Translations under genes and position numbers: made by a program
Part shown: positions 35,301 to 46,560 of the stretch, piece after piece
Layout: every line of letters begins with the position of its first letter
How positions within the stretch are numbered: position 1 is the first letter of the stretch
NCBI GenBank assembly: GCA_013339765.2
Contig: CM023449.1
Location: forward strand, 200,967,422 to 201,031,421
Direction: 5' to 3'
DNA: 64,000 bases
DNA from: Haemaphysalis longicornis
Lineage: Eukaryota > Arthropoda > Arachnida > Ixodida > Ixodidae
Notes under the pieces: generated by a model
Seen by the model: the letters and a program-made list of their open reading frames with translations, nothing else
Database searches by the model: none
Told to the model about the DNA's origin: nothing

Positions 35301-37067
35301 ATAGTATCGCGATACAAAGAAATAATTATCGCCACCTGGTGAAAAACTATACAGGCGAGGTTTCAACCTGGTGAAAAACTATACAATTTTTGCTTTGCAA
35401 TGCCAAACATTTACCGGCGAGTGCACTTTAAGTATTTGCAGATATTTCATGACGGCAACTGGGAAAATCTACTTCCATTCAAGGGCTACGACGTTTATTT
35501 TCTCCGTCCAATTCAATTACGCTCGCCGTCGAGGGCTGCAACCGAAAGAGGGCGCTTGACGCCATTGGAGGGGGATGTCCCAGAACTTTGGGAATCTTAG
35601 AGCCCACAGGCGAACATAAAGCGACTTGATGACGCTCTGGGTCTTCCCCTCAACACAAAAGCGCTGATAATTCAGCTAATAGATATTCTTAGAACCATCA
35701 TCTGAAATAGGAGGAAGCAGTAGGAAAACAAAACAGTGGCTTTGTGGACTTTGTGGGATGTATCTGTTTTGAATCTAAATGGTGATACATAAAACCAAGA
35801 AATGCGCGCTTTGACGTCTATCCGACATGCTCCCAGTACTTATTAAAGTTAGGCTTCGGGAACATATGTCCCAATCTGTCGTCCCCCTTCGCGCGGTCTA
35901 TCCTACGGACTTAAATCTGCAGGTAATTCTAGGTAAGCCGTTTCAATATCCATTTAGCAGGATCCTACTTAACGACCAAACTCTGAAAGTAATTTTAAGT
36001 GGATACTTTCAAGCGAGCATTATTCTATAGTGATAGATTGGAGTAAAAACGACTAATCTAATTAACGAAGCACTCTAATGCCTTCGCTCTAAAGCCTCGT
36101 TTGGCGTTCGCTTCCGGGATTATAAAAGCTTGTAATAGTTGTGCCATCTATGCAATAGTGCAACAGGTGCACCGTATGTTCCGGGACAATGGTCTTTTCC
36201 GGGAGAATGTTTCAGGCATTGACACCGTACTTCAGGCGGGAACGACCGGCAGAAAATAGAGAGCTTACTTCATTTATAACTATTACAAGCCCTTACGCAC
36301 GCCACAAAGTTTTGTAATCCTCGTGGCCTGTTAGCGCGGATTTAGGCGACGACGCCGTACGGTTGTTTGGACAAACCAACAAGGGGCACGTTGCACTCGT
36401 CTACGACTCGTTCAACTTGCCGTCCTGTGAAGTCAACCGCCCACACTGTCAACCGGAGCGGATTAGCGATGCGTAAACCGTGATACTATAAAGCCCTAAT
36501 TATTTCTGTTGCGGAGAACAAAGCCACGGAAGAAAAGAGAGAAATATTGTTGACACCGTGTCCGAGAAACAAGTTAAGGCAAAACAAGTTAAGGCAAAAG
36601 CCTTAAACAGCGCTTTGAGTAGAAAATCCCTCGTCTGGCGGACGTAACCCAAAAATGACTTGCTAACAAGAGCTGCTTTTGGACGAAACCCTCTATCATG
36701 GGGGAAGTGGTATAGCGCCAGCTTGAGCGAAAAATCCGGGTTCCAGCTTCGACTTTACTCGGCAGAAGCGAGAGGCGCTCTTTCAAGGCGGTACACAGCA
36801 GAAGGAGCGAACGCAAGAAAAAGCTACGAAATTTACCATCACCGTTAATTTTCCAATTACATAGTAGGAGGACCGAACAGGTGCCCAATGTGTAGGACAC
36901 ATTGAAGTCATACAAAAATGATTAGTCGGATCGCAATGCGAAGCGACACAAGTGGGAAGGTTACGAATTCTGTTGGCAGCACAGAACGGAATCAAGGCTT
37001 CCCAGGCATACTTCAGCAAAACTGGTGCCCACTCACCCGCACCAACTAAAAATATATGTTTTCTGGG
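32321..37067. other. Long unassigned stretch
   Basis: No gene is supported in 4.7 kb. A cluster of inverted repeats lies at 32687-32749. ACCTGGTGAAAAACTATACA is present twice, at about 35335 and 35368, as a short tandem duplication. A TATAAAAG word lies at 36121, preceded by CCGGGAT, without a recognisable transcript downstream. Open frames of up to 128 codons at 33.8-34.4 kb on both strands have no known domain. Confidence 0.5.
32687..32749. repeat. Two adjacent hairpins
   Basis: CGCACGCCTTG (32691-32701) pairs exactly with CAAGGCGTGCG (32718-32728). GCGCTGT (32732-32738) pairs exactly with ACAGCGC across a four-base loop. Together they give a short, GC-rich foldback region inside AT-rich DNA, which fits the centre of a small foldback element. 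Confidence 0.7.
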
Positions 37068-37197
37068 AACTAACTCGCGTTCACTATCACTTCTCGTCCT
37101 AACCTTTCGCTCTCACCACCGGCACTGACTCGCGCTTACGCTCCTCACTTCTCCTCACAACTGGCGCTTACTCGTGAAGACAGACAGACAGACAGAC
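37068..37197. repeat. Degenerate CTCAC-rich repeat ending in (GACA)n
   Basis: Imperfect units built from ACTCGCG, TTCACT and CTCCTCACTTCTC precede an uninterrupted GACA run at 37179-37197. Confidence 0.6.
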
Positions 37198-39307
37198 GAC
37201 GCAACAGAATTTCGGGTTTATCTAGTGCAAGAGAGGCTATCGTCTTTCAATCCTCGTGCAGTAGCGCTCGCGTCCTAGAAGCGGTGCTGCTAAAAAACGA
37301 GCAGCCTGCAAACAAAGGCACACAATGTGACCGGATGTCTGGACATCAGTGATGAAGCTTCTGTGCACCGTAGGAAGAGCTTGACCTGGCGAAAGGACGT
37401 TGCACTCAAAGCCCAACTTCTCTACTTCACGGTGTCAATGGCATTCTATACGTTTCAGCTATTTCCATATGAAGAAGGCTGAGCGGGAGTTTGTGACAGC
37501 TATTTGTAGACCGTAGTAATCAGTTTCAAACCGGAAGAAATACAGAGCCCTGTGATGACGTTTCGAACATTTCAGAAGTGCTGACCATGGGCTCCGTGAT
37601 CACCCCGCGCGAGAAAAACGCACGCAGGCAAATCTCGTAGGTAATGTGCTGCAGAGATACTTGTTGATACGTGTTGGCGGAAATCAAACACGCAATCACA
37701 GAACACGAAGCGCCTTAAGGTGTACAATGTGCGATCAGAAAAATTGTCCTATTCCCGAATCCGCTTGCCGCAGCTACTGTGGATAAAATAATTTCCAATG
37801 AGCGGGTTACAAACTGTTTCCATTCAGGAAATTGACGTTTTAAATTGCAAGCTTACCGTAATCTCGGCTTCTATGATGATTCATTCATCAAGCCAACCGA
37901 CAGTACTCACCATCTGCAGAGAACTTCTAGTATCATCATGATCATTAATCAAGCGCACATGTCCCAAGAACATGACTTCTCTAATTTGCTCCTCACTTTG
38001 CATTCTCCTCGCTCAAAACTTCGACTGACACAAAATAAAGCATTACGCGCAACTGCAGCCCCACGCGCCAAGCATTTATGTTATGGCCAACTTTCCAAGT
38101 AATATCTGCTTCGAAAGTAGTAAGTCTTACCATTGTAAGCTTCTGAAGGCTGCAAACAGCAGGATAGTTTCTTTTCAGCGTAGTACAAAGGGCAGCGAAT
38201 ACCAGCAGAAACTGCGCAGCACTCCCGACCTGATATAAGCCATCGTTTAGTACTCAGGGAACTGCATGAAGTATCGTCTCTGTCAATGCTACACATAACC
38301 GCCCAACGCGCCCACCAGTCAAGTACGGTATGTGCCACCGTTTCCACGAAGTTTCCACGCTTGCTGCTACGTAAAAGGGCCAGAAATACAAGCACGACAA
38401 TGAGGGCTCTCTGAGCGCCCCAGAAGCACTGCTAGCGGAAGCATCGATCTGCAGCCAAGGCCACTAGCTGTCTAGACAGGACTTGAGGAGACTTCCTTGC
38501 ACAGTGGCGGCGCACTAGTTTCGCGTTAAGGACAACACTAAACTTCGAACATCATGGTATCACCGGCATTGTCCCACCTAGCTCTCGAGCTCATGCGTCT
38601 TAAAGGCATTGCAAGCAACTACAATTACCTACCAGGGCAATCATCTTCTCCTTGGGAAGGGGAACAAATGAACGGCTCTCGGGCTGCGTTTTGTGAAATT
38701 CTCAAATGCAGTTATGGAAGCATGACCGATGGACAAACGTTATCTTCTATACTAATGCAAGCCGTGATGCACGATTGTTACGGGCAGAAAAGCAGCTCTA
38801 AACAGTCTCTGTGGCTGACGAATAATTGTAATTGAACAGTATATATGTCTTTAGTGGTTAACACACAGCAGTATATAAGTGGCTGAAGTGTTGCTCTACA
38901 GATCCCAAGGACGCCGATTGCATCCCAACTTTGGCGACCCTTTTCGTACGGCGGCGAAAAAAGGGAACGCTCATGTGTCGGGATTTGGCAAAATCTTGCT
39001 TTGCCGCAAAGGGTGTTCTGCTGAAAAACCCAGGTGACGGGTCCCACAAGAAAAAATTTATACAAACGAGCGCTATACAAATTTATTGCGAAAAAACATC
39101 ACTTTACTGCCACAGATTCCTCAACTAAAAGTTGTTATAACGAATTGTTGAATAAAGCAAGACAGTCAATTATATCACAATGCAAAATCTACGGAATTTA
39201 ACAAATTTAATAACACGTTTTATTAGGTTATTTTTACACGTAGATTTGGTGTGCGGACATCGCAAACGCACAGCTAGACACCTGGACGCCTCGCTACAGG
39301 ACGATGT
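37198..39307. other. Unassigned stretch with one candidate Cys-rich exon
   Basis: No gene can be named. On the minus strand, 38128-38432 is open between a possible acceptor and a GTAAGA donor and is rich in Cys; see findings. The remainder, including the 93-codon frame at 38554-38835, shows nothing recognisable. Confidence 0.45.
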
Positions 39308-39513
39308 CGGTAGAAAGAGAGATTCTGTCGAACTAACGATTGACTGAAACAACTACGACGTGATTAGTTGAAATCAAATGCACTTTTTTTGTGTTGTTGT
39401 TATTGTCGTACGGTAGAAAGAGAGATTCTGGCGCACTAACGATTGACTGAAACGACAACAACGTGATTAGTTGAAATCAAATACATGTTTTTTAGTGTTC
39501 GTATTATCGTTGT
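39308..39513 (+). repeat. Tandem duplication with a 103-bp unit
   Basis: CGGTAGAAAGAGAGATTCTG starts at 39308 and again at 39411. The copies then share CTAACGATTGACTGAAAC and GTGATTAGTTGAAATCAAAT with a few substitutions and small indels. The clear similarity suggests a fairly recent duplication. Confidence 0.85.
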
Positions 39514-39884
39514 ATGCTCCATAATCATAAATAAACTCAATTTTCCTGAAACTATTTCTCCTGTAATTACAAATTAAGGATGGTTTTTCTATCCCATTTT
39601 AAGAATTTATTTTTCTGGAACATGCGAAAGATCAATTTTTCTAAAGGCTGTGTCTGGGTGATATCACGGCTAATTTAGGTATAATTGATATTGCGCTTAT
39701 TTGTTTACATGATTTCTTCAACAAATATTTTTCAAGGATCATTCCGTCATCCTCTTTAGTTTCTTTTCACTCAAATTTGCACTAAACATTCCTTTCAATA
39801 TTTTGCTGAGCAGCGACGTTCGTTCTAACAAAAGTATAGTGCGACCTTCATGAAATCAATAACCCGTGATTCCGGTAAGCCGAC
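39514..39884. other. Unassigned AT-rich stretch
   Basis: Nothing recognisable. Confidence 0.5.
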
Positions 39885-40080
39885 GCCACTCACGAGTGAC
39901 CGCTACTAGCCACGAATGACAATGGCGCTCACACTCGTGAGTGGTGAGTGGGGATCACCGCTAGGGGCGATCACACTCAGTCGCGCTAGCAGTTTTGAAA
40001 CCAAAACTATCGTGAGGCTCACTCAGCACTCACTCGTGAGTGTTGAGTGGGTGGTTTGAGTGCACTCCCGTAGGAGCCTG
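39885..40080. repeat. Foldback cluster built from CACTCGTGAGTG
   Basis: CACTCACGAGTG at 39888 is the exact reverse complement of CACTCGTGAGTG, which occurs near 39933 and again near 40031. AGTTTTGAAACCAAAACT at 39991-40008 forms its own 7-bp hairpin in the middle. Further GAGTG/CACTC words fill the region, so the segment can fold on itself. It may be a miniature foldback element. No coding is seen. Confidence 0.65.
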
Positions 40081-40755
40081 CCGACCTATGCTTCCAGGCG
40101 CTCCCCCGGATATGCATGATTTCGCCTTCGCAATCTCAACGAAATGCTTAGGAGTGTGCTGAATGTTTTGTGCTGCATTTGAATGTTTCGTTAACTTGAA
40201 ACCTGTATTAGTGTTCCTTCACATCATCTAACACAGATAACCTCAGCTTCTGGCCTACCCAGTATATTTGTAAAGTTCCTCAGTAAGATATCCCGATTTT
40301 TCCAACATTCTTTTTTCAGTCCGGTTGCTTAATGCTGTTTTAGACACCACAAATCACACCATACGAATATAAATCAACACCAATACGGATATTCAGTGCC
40401 TCCATTCGTTTACCATTATGGTCGTGGCGCTAAATGTTTTGAAGGAAAATTGTATCCCCACTCTTCCCATAGCCTCAAAGTGATGTTTACCCACACGACA
40501 TGGCGCATGCTAATGGTTTTAAGCAACCCCATTGCGCTCGTCGACTTCTTTAGCGAAGAAAGTAAATAAATTGAGAGAAAAATTCAACTTCAACGCCAGT
40601 GAACCCACGTTCAAAAAACAGGTGAAAGAAATGATACTTAAGCATAACGCTTGCAATACTGATATAATATTAGGTCTTTGAAGTATATGTCTTTATGCGC
40701 CCCTAAAGGTAGAAATTAGGAACAATTACAAACTAAAATACATTAATACGTGATT
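40081..40755. other. Unassigned stretch
   Basis: AT-rich DNA with no gene recognised. Confidence 0.5.
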
Positions 40756-41062
40756 GTGACGTAGTAGTGTTTTTATGCAAGTTAGTGCGTACGAACTCCT
40801 GCGTTTGTGTGTACCCTGTGATTCTTCTGTGAATTTTAGACCTATGTTTTGTATAATACGAAGGAAATGTAGTAATGACTTTGCTTCGTGGTATATTTCT
40901 GTTATGATTGTGCTATTATGCTTAAATTTGTGAACGGCCCTGTTATCACGTGCACTGGAAATCGGGTGGCTGAGGCCTCTGTCAGGCCACGTCCGCCTTT
41001 AGTCGCAGCATCTGCTTGGTTTTGCCAAGAAATAAAAATCACATCAAATCAAATCAAACAAT
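40756..41062 (+). mobile_element. LINE 3' UTR and tail, plus strand
   Basis: A stretch containing GGCTGAGGCCTCTGTCAGGC and GTCTGCATC-like words, then GCCAAGAAATAAAAATCACA, ends in a short run of ATCAA units (41041-41059). This layout, a GC-rich block, AATAAA and an A-rich tandem tail, fits the 3' end of an RTE- or CR1-type LINE. No reverse transcriptase is left. The 5' limit is uncertain. Confidence 0.5.
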
Positions 41063-43089
41063 GCCACTTCGTTCTGTTCATGCCCGGTACTTCTAAGCAT
41101 CGCTTGAAAAGCTTCCTCGGGAAGCATTGGATAGCGGTAGGCTTCTAAGAACGGATATTTTGCGCACATTTGAATAGTCTAAGCAACAAATTAGGTATTC
41201 TTGGGCAATATAAGCAACGTATTTTTGACCGGCTGCACCGGAAGCATTTAATTTCTGCCGCTGCTACAGACATCATTTGTCATTTGCGGCGGTTTGCACT
41301 ATTTTTCGAGGCAGAATGGCCAATGTTTAAACGACACGCTACCAGCATAAAAATACATTTGTCCACGCTAATATGTACAAGCGGCGCGTGCGACTAATTG
41401 AAAAAGTTGATGAAATAAAAATAGCCATTCATGTGGCGGCCTCTGCAGCACCAAGTGACCTCTGCGCTCATTTTACCCTTACCATCACAGTCAGCGGCTA
41501 CAGTGGGCGGAATAAATACAATGAAGCCCTCAGGACGACAAGTGCATTCTTTCGGCGGTGTCCCTATGGATCTGGCAAGGTAATTGGTCTCGTGCTGTCG
41601 GCTCCTATCGGATTTACATAATAGTGACCCGTTCCATTTTCTATGGACCTGTTCTCTTTCATTTATCATGACATGTGCAAAATCCGGTATCTCCAGTGCG
41701 CCCCTGGAGATAATGAAGAAGTAATTGAACGGTGCAAATGTTCTTCTACTTGGACCGATTCTGTCTGTTATCTTATCACCCTGGGTTTCTGTTGTTCCCG
41801 TTTGCTTGATTTCCCCACCCCTAATTTTATTAACAAGCCCATCAGTTTTGGAGTTGCTTCTAGACTCACCCTAGTTTATACCACCGCCAAAGTTTATTTA
41901 GAACACTAAACCGTTGTCTTCGTAGGCTTTTTCACAGTTTGTATACTACAGGATAAAGCAGTCCAGGACTTAGCCTTGCGGTTTTTGCACAACTTTGTCA
42001 TGACAATTTTGGTTCATAGTTTCTGGGCTAATTACATTGCAAAGTTTTTTGTTTTAGAGGGAACAAGAATAGTTTTGAAATATTCCACATAACTTGTGGG
42101 GTCTCTCACTTGCAAATAATTTCAGCGCTTTACCGAGGGCCGTCACTACTATGGCGACTATTCCGTTGTATAAGAATCTATACGGAAAATTATCAGTCAT
42201 TTTTTGTCACGCGTGCAAAGCTGCTTTTTTTCGCCAAGCTAGGAGGCATACAGCCGATAATATTCGCTGAACGGTTGCATCAATTCAATTGATTAATACA
42301 ATAAATAGGGTCCAAGTATTGATGACAATCCAAGCACAAGCACAAATGCCTTACTCCTCAATGCTGGCCCAATATTAATGTCTGTTTGCCCATCGCCTTT
42401 CCTGTGCATCGGTATTCCTATTTGTTACCTAAAATCAACATTACACATTCTACGCCGGCCCAAGAAGCTAGTCTTAAGCTCGGCGCCTAAGAAAACAGAA
42501 TAGCGCGTCCTTCAACGCCAGTGACTGCCGCCCCTTTACCGAAAGTCTCGGAGAGCGCAAGCGCCGCATCCATCTTCCATACTCCCTTCCACCGTACGCT
42601 ATGACAGAAGAATATAGCTGCAACCTAGTTTTGATTCTTTTGTCTAGGTACCACATAATCCATGTCTTTAACTCAACTCAACGAACCATCGGATTTTCAG
42701 GGCGGGGGTCGGGCTATGATTATGGGTATTGCCGTTCCATTCACACGGAGATGGTATTGGTAGGGGATCCGCACAGGCATATTTTAAGATGAAAATTTCC
42801 TGCTCACGAACGCATCTACGTGTGTGTCTTGAACACAGTTAACACAAAGACAGGGGCTGCAGAGTCACTCCTGGACAGCGTTAAATGCGTGAACCTCTTG
42901 CTAGAGTCCCATAACAGCCGCGGCCTTAAAAATTCCGGGAAGTGCGTCGCCAGCTACCGGAAATAAAAATAATGTTGACCCCGGACACGAGTCCTTCGAG
43001 GGAAACGCGGCGGAAAACGTTGCTGCCCGCGTTCATACCTACCGCGCCGTTTCTCAAGAAGGCGAAGTCACGCAACCCCTTCGCTCTCT
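41063..43089. other. Unassigned stretch
   Basis: No gene is supported; the open frames of up to 91 codons at 41.4-41.9 kb overlap on both strands and lack known domains. Confidence 0.5.
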
Positions 43090-43470
43090 CAAGCACGCTA
43101 CTCTTACTTCATACAGAGACATCCTCGCCCAATTACCGCCCCTGACGACGACGCTTCCCGCCACCACATCAACTGTCAGTGTCAGAAAACCCCATCCCTT
43201 ACCCCAAATCCTCACCCAACGTACGAGCAGTGGGCGGTCCAGCTGGCCAGCTCCGACCTCTCAGTCCAGGGGAGCCTGGTGGAAAGGGCCAGGACAGCCA
43301 GCGCGGACCAGGGCTTTCCGGACTAGAGGAGGCCAACCATCAACGCCTGGACAGTACTGAATAATTTTTGGTTTTGACCTCTACGCCTAACCTCAACATT
43401 GTATGATAGTGTCTCGGTGTAAGAATTTCATGATGTAATAACCTCTTTTGAATTAAAAAAGCCCCGGGCT
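43090..43470 (+). mobile_element. I-clade LINE C-terminal fragment and 3' UTR
   Basis: One plus-strand frame reads TYEQWAVQLASSDLSVQG and then SLVERARTASADQGFPD before a stop at about 43322-43325. This matches the C-terminal domain of the I-clade LINE also present at 6.8-8.5 kb (there QEQWEMLLSRP). Just upstream, YRDILAQ (43114) and a frame reading RRRFPPPHQLS resemble the preceding region, with a deletion between them. TINAWTVLNNFWF follows the stop in the same frame. The copy is heavily 5' truncated and inactive. Confidence 0.65.
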
Positions 43471-46159
43471 TTTCTAGAACCATCATCTCCGTAAACTTTT
43501 TTGCTCTAATTGTTGAATATATGAAACATTGCTGTAGCTTAGAATGATTTTTATCAGATTGGTATTGCAAACAACCTGACGACAAACCCTGGCTACGTAA
43601 GCTTTTTCTGGGGAACTAACAACGTAGAATTTATGCAGAATTAGTGGCCCTGCTACGGTGCAGACATTTTACTACGCCCTTTTCTGAAGCTACACGATGG
43701 CCTCCGAGATTACCGCGCGCTTCAGCTGAGGAGTATCATTAATTCAAAGAGAAACCTCAAACCTGACGTCCAGGTTTTTTTTCTCCAAAAACGAGACCTT
43801 TGTAAATCTCCAGATTGCCTCCGACAGTTTTTTTGTGTCGACAAAAAGGCCCCTTAGGAATTGGGGATTTCCGTGTTCAAAGAATCAATTTTCTCATTTT
43901 GACTTCTGCGGTTGTTATCCCCCAGAACCCGCCTCTTCGGGAAAAAATTGCGGCCGCTGGCATGATTGAACCCAACAAATTTGGTCGCTCGCCGAGCTCC
44001 GGCTCTATGGTGAATTTGAACATCCCTACGCTTTCTCATGGGTTGGTATTTGTAAAAGAAATGGGTTTTCTAGTTGCTGCATTAACAGTATGTCCACTGT
44101 ACACAAAAGCCAGACAGCGGCTTCTAGAAAAAAAACTGAGGGCCAAGATTGCCTAAAACTAATATTTAGTGAATTTCGTTATAAAAATGGTGATGGCTTT
44201 ATACGCTCTCCGGAATATATCGATGCTGCCGTTTCATAGCTTCAAAATGTTTCATATGTTGCCAGCGATTCAGATCACTGACCCTAAATAAACCCTGGTG
44301 TGAGAACTGTTATCAGATTAAGAAAACACCCGAAATGTTCAGAGGCACTGCCTAAACTTGTTACGTATCTCGGCCTTACCTAGTGTGGAGTATGACTTCA
44401 AGAGACCTTAGAACACTGCGGATTAAGTTTCACCGTTTCTCCCGTGCCAGGAAGTACTGCTGAAACCGTAGTTTCTATTAGCACACAGCGGCACGGGGTG
44501 ATTTTGTCGTCGATCAGATGCACCTTCCAGTTTCCATTTAGTATTTGTTGTGGTTTTATCTAAAGTGGCCATAAAGTGCGTAATTGCTGCAGCTTCTTTG
44601 GCAATCGAATGCTTGAGACACTTTGCTTGCCACTCGTGTTTTGGAAGGGCTTCGTTTTTCTGCCGCTTGAGACGCTTTCAGTCACCATACGCTTAAGTGT
44701 TGCGCTTTCGAAAGAATTTCTTCCGTTTGCGATAGAATTGCAGTGCTTCTTGTTCTTGGTTCTTGCTGCTTTTTATAGGTAAAGTTGACCCAGATGGCGG
44801 ATTTCGCTGCCTGTGTTCTCACTTACTTGGTGCGTTATTCTGCTATTTATCTTTATCCCCGGTGTATTGGTGTGGAGACTTAATTCTTGCGTTGAAGAAC
44901 GCTTCAAGGACGGATGACGTAGGAGCCGTTTTACTGTTTCTGATGGGAACGCTGAATTTTACGGCGATGTTGTTTAAGCGTTGGTTGGGCAAATGTGCGC
45001 TGCCTGGCGAACGTGCGCAGCAAAACCTCGCCCAGTGATGACGTCATCGCGAGTGCCGGCTCTGCTTCACCGTAGCTTTGCCTCACCGTGCCGTACGGAA
45101 GCCGCGCATGCTGAGAAGTGGAGCTCAGCTATTACGTCCCCACGGGGGTATAACAACAGCTCGGTTCCACCGCCGCGGCGACAGGACAGCCGAGTCTCCG
45201 ACGAAGAGAGAGATCGGGCAACAGAAGGAGGAGGTTACTCCCGAAGAAGCGGAAGCATGGCGTGAAAGCAGCCGCACCGCTACTTCAGAACGGTTACGGC
45301 GACCTCGGTTTAATCTCGAATATCACTTCTGTAAAGCGGCGGGGAAACGTCAGCGAGTTGTAGTTACAAGCTTGCGTTAACGAGAAAAAGCGTGTGTACA
45401 CCCAGACGCATCATCGGTGCTACAAACCCACCTTTCACGCAAAATAACACATTGTGCATACCTTAATGACCGAGCTTTCACTGCGCCTTGGAGGGCGAAC
45501 GACCGACACCAATCATAAAACTTGACCGGCCCTTGAAGCATACCCATGCAGAAAACGTGTCCGCAGTCTTCAAGAATAACGACACATAAACTTAGCCGAA
45601 CTGAGAATAGGCTAGATTAGTCCGCCAGCTTCGCTGTTTGCCCACTCTTCGCGCCACTATTGCGAAGCTGTTAGGCTGCCCCAATTTTTTCTGTGATAGA
45701 GCAAAATTTGTCTTTCGGTATATAAGAATTGCACACATATAGCACTGGACGATTAAAGCGCAAAACAAAGGACGCAGGGACAAGTGTTATTTCCAGCTAA
45801 GATTTATTCGTATAAAAGCTAAAATGTATAGGGACGTATGTGCACATCAGTGTATAGCTACATGTTACAGCCCATGCTACTATGTTTCCTGTAAGCACAT
45901 GACATTTACGACACAGCTCGTTCCATGATGTACAAAGTTTGACAATAAGCAACAAATGACAATTTTGTAACAGCTGGCGCCACAAAACACAACCAACGAA
46001 GATAGAGAAAGCAAGACGCGGGCGTTTGAAGTCATTGAATGCGTGCATAGTTTAAGATGCCAGACACGCAATTTCTTTGGTGGAGTAGCGCTTGTCCCTG
46101 TCGTCCTTCACAGTACTTCGTGTACGTTTGTACTTTACGCTTCTACAATGGAATACCAA
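43471..46159. other. Unassigned stretch with a CpG-rich block
   Basis: A block at about 44980-45340 is clearly richer in GC and CpG than its surroundings. The open frames 44763-45038 (91 codons, hydrophobic) and 45078-45380 (100 codons, basic) lie in and beside it. I cannot assign either. Such a block could be a promoter or first exon, or an old repeat. Confidence 0.4.
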
Positions 46160-46330
46160 ATTCATTTCACTTCATTTTTCTTTTATTTTTCCAATCATAC
46201 AATACAAAGGATCATCAGACTGTTTGGACCCGTAGCCAATGGCTAGTCCTGGGTCAAGAAAGAAAAAAATACGCAGTCATGCAGGCTTTCTGCTAAAGAA
46301 AATTTTAAAAAAGAACTAACACTGCAAAAC
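46160..46330 (-). mobile_element. LINE 3' UTR and A-rich tail, minus strand
   Basis: Read on the minus strand, CTTGACCCAGGACTAGCCAT is followed by GGGTCCAAACAGTCTGATGA, TCCTTTGTATTGTATGATTG and an A-rich tail (GAAAAATAAAAGAAAAATG). This looks like a CR1-type LINE 3' end. The 66-codon frame at 46575-46775 on the same strand could be part of the same insertion but shows no RT motif. Confidence 0.5.
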
Positions 46331-46489
46331 ACAGACTGTTGTACAACACTCGTACAAGCAATCTTTATGCCCAGCAATAATTTATAATCACGATAGTTTG
46401 AAAAGGTCACCACCGCAGGCAAATCACTAAAATGAACAAAATATCATAAAAAACCAACTAACCAAACAATACCAATATTATACAAATAT

Positions 46490-46560
46490 ACAAATAATAT
46501 ACTACTACTATACTATACTACTATACTAAATACTACTAAACACTACTATACAAATACAAT
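46490..46560 (+). repeat. Low-complexity (ACT/ATACTA)n
   Basis: Irregular repeats of ACTACTA, TACTATA and CAAATA. Confidence 0.8.

Noticed and set aside
36121..36128. TATAAAAG as a promoter
   Set aside because: No start signal, first exon or coding region that I recognise follows within several hundred bases.
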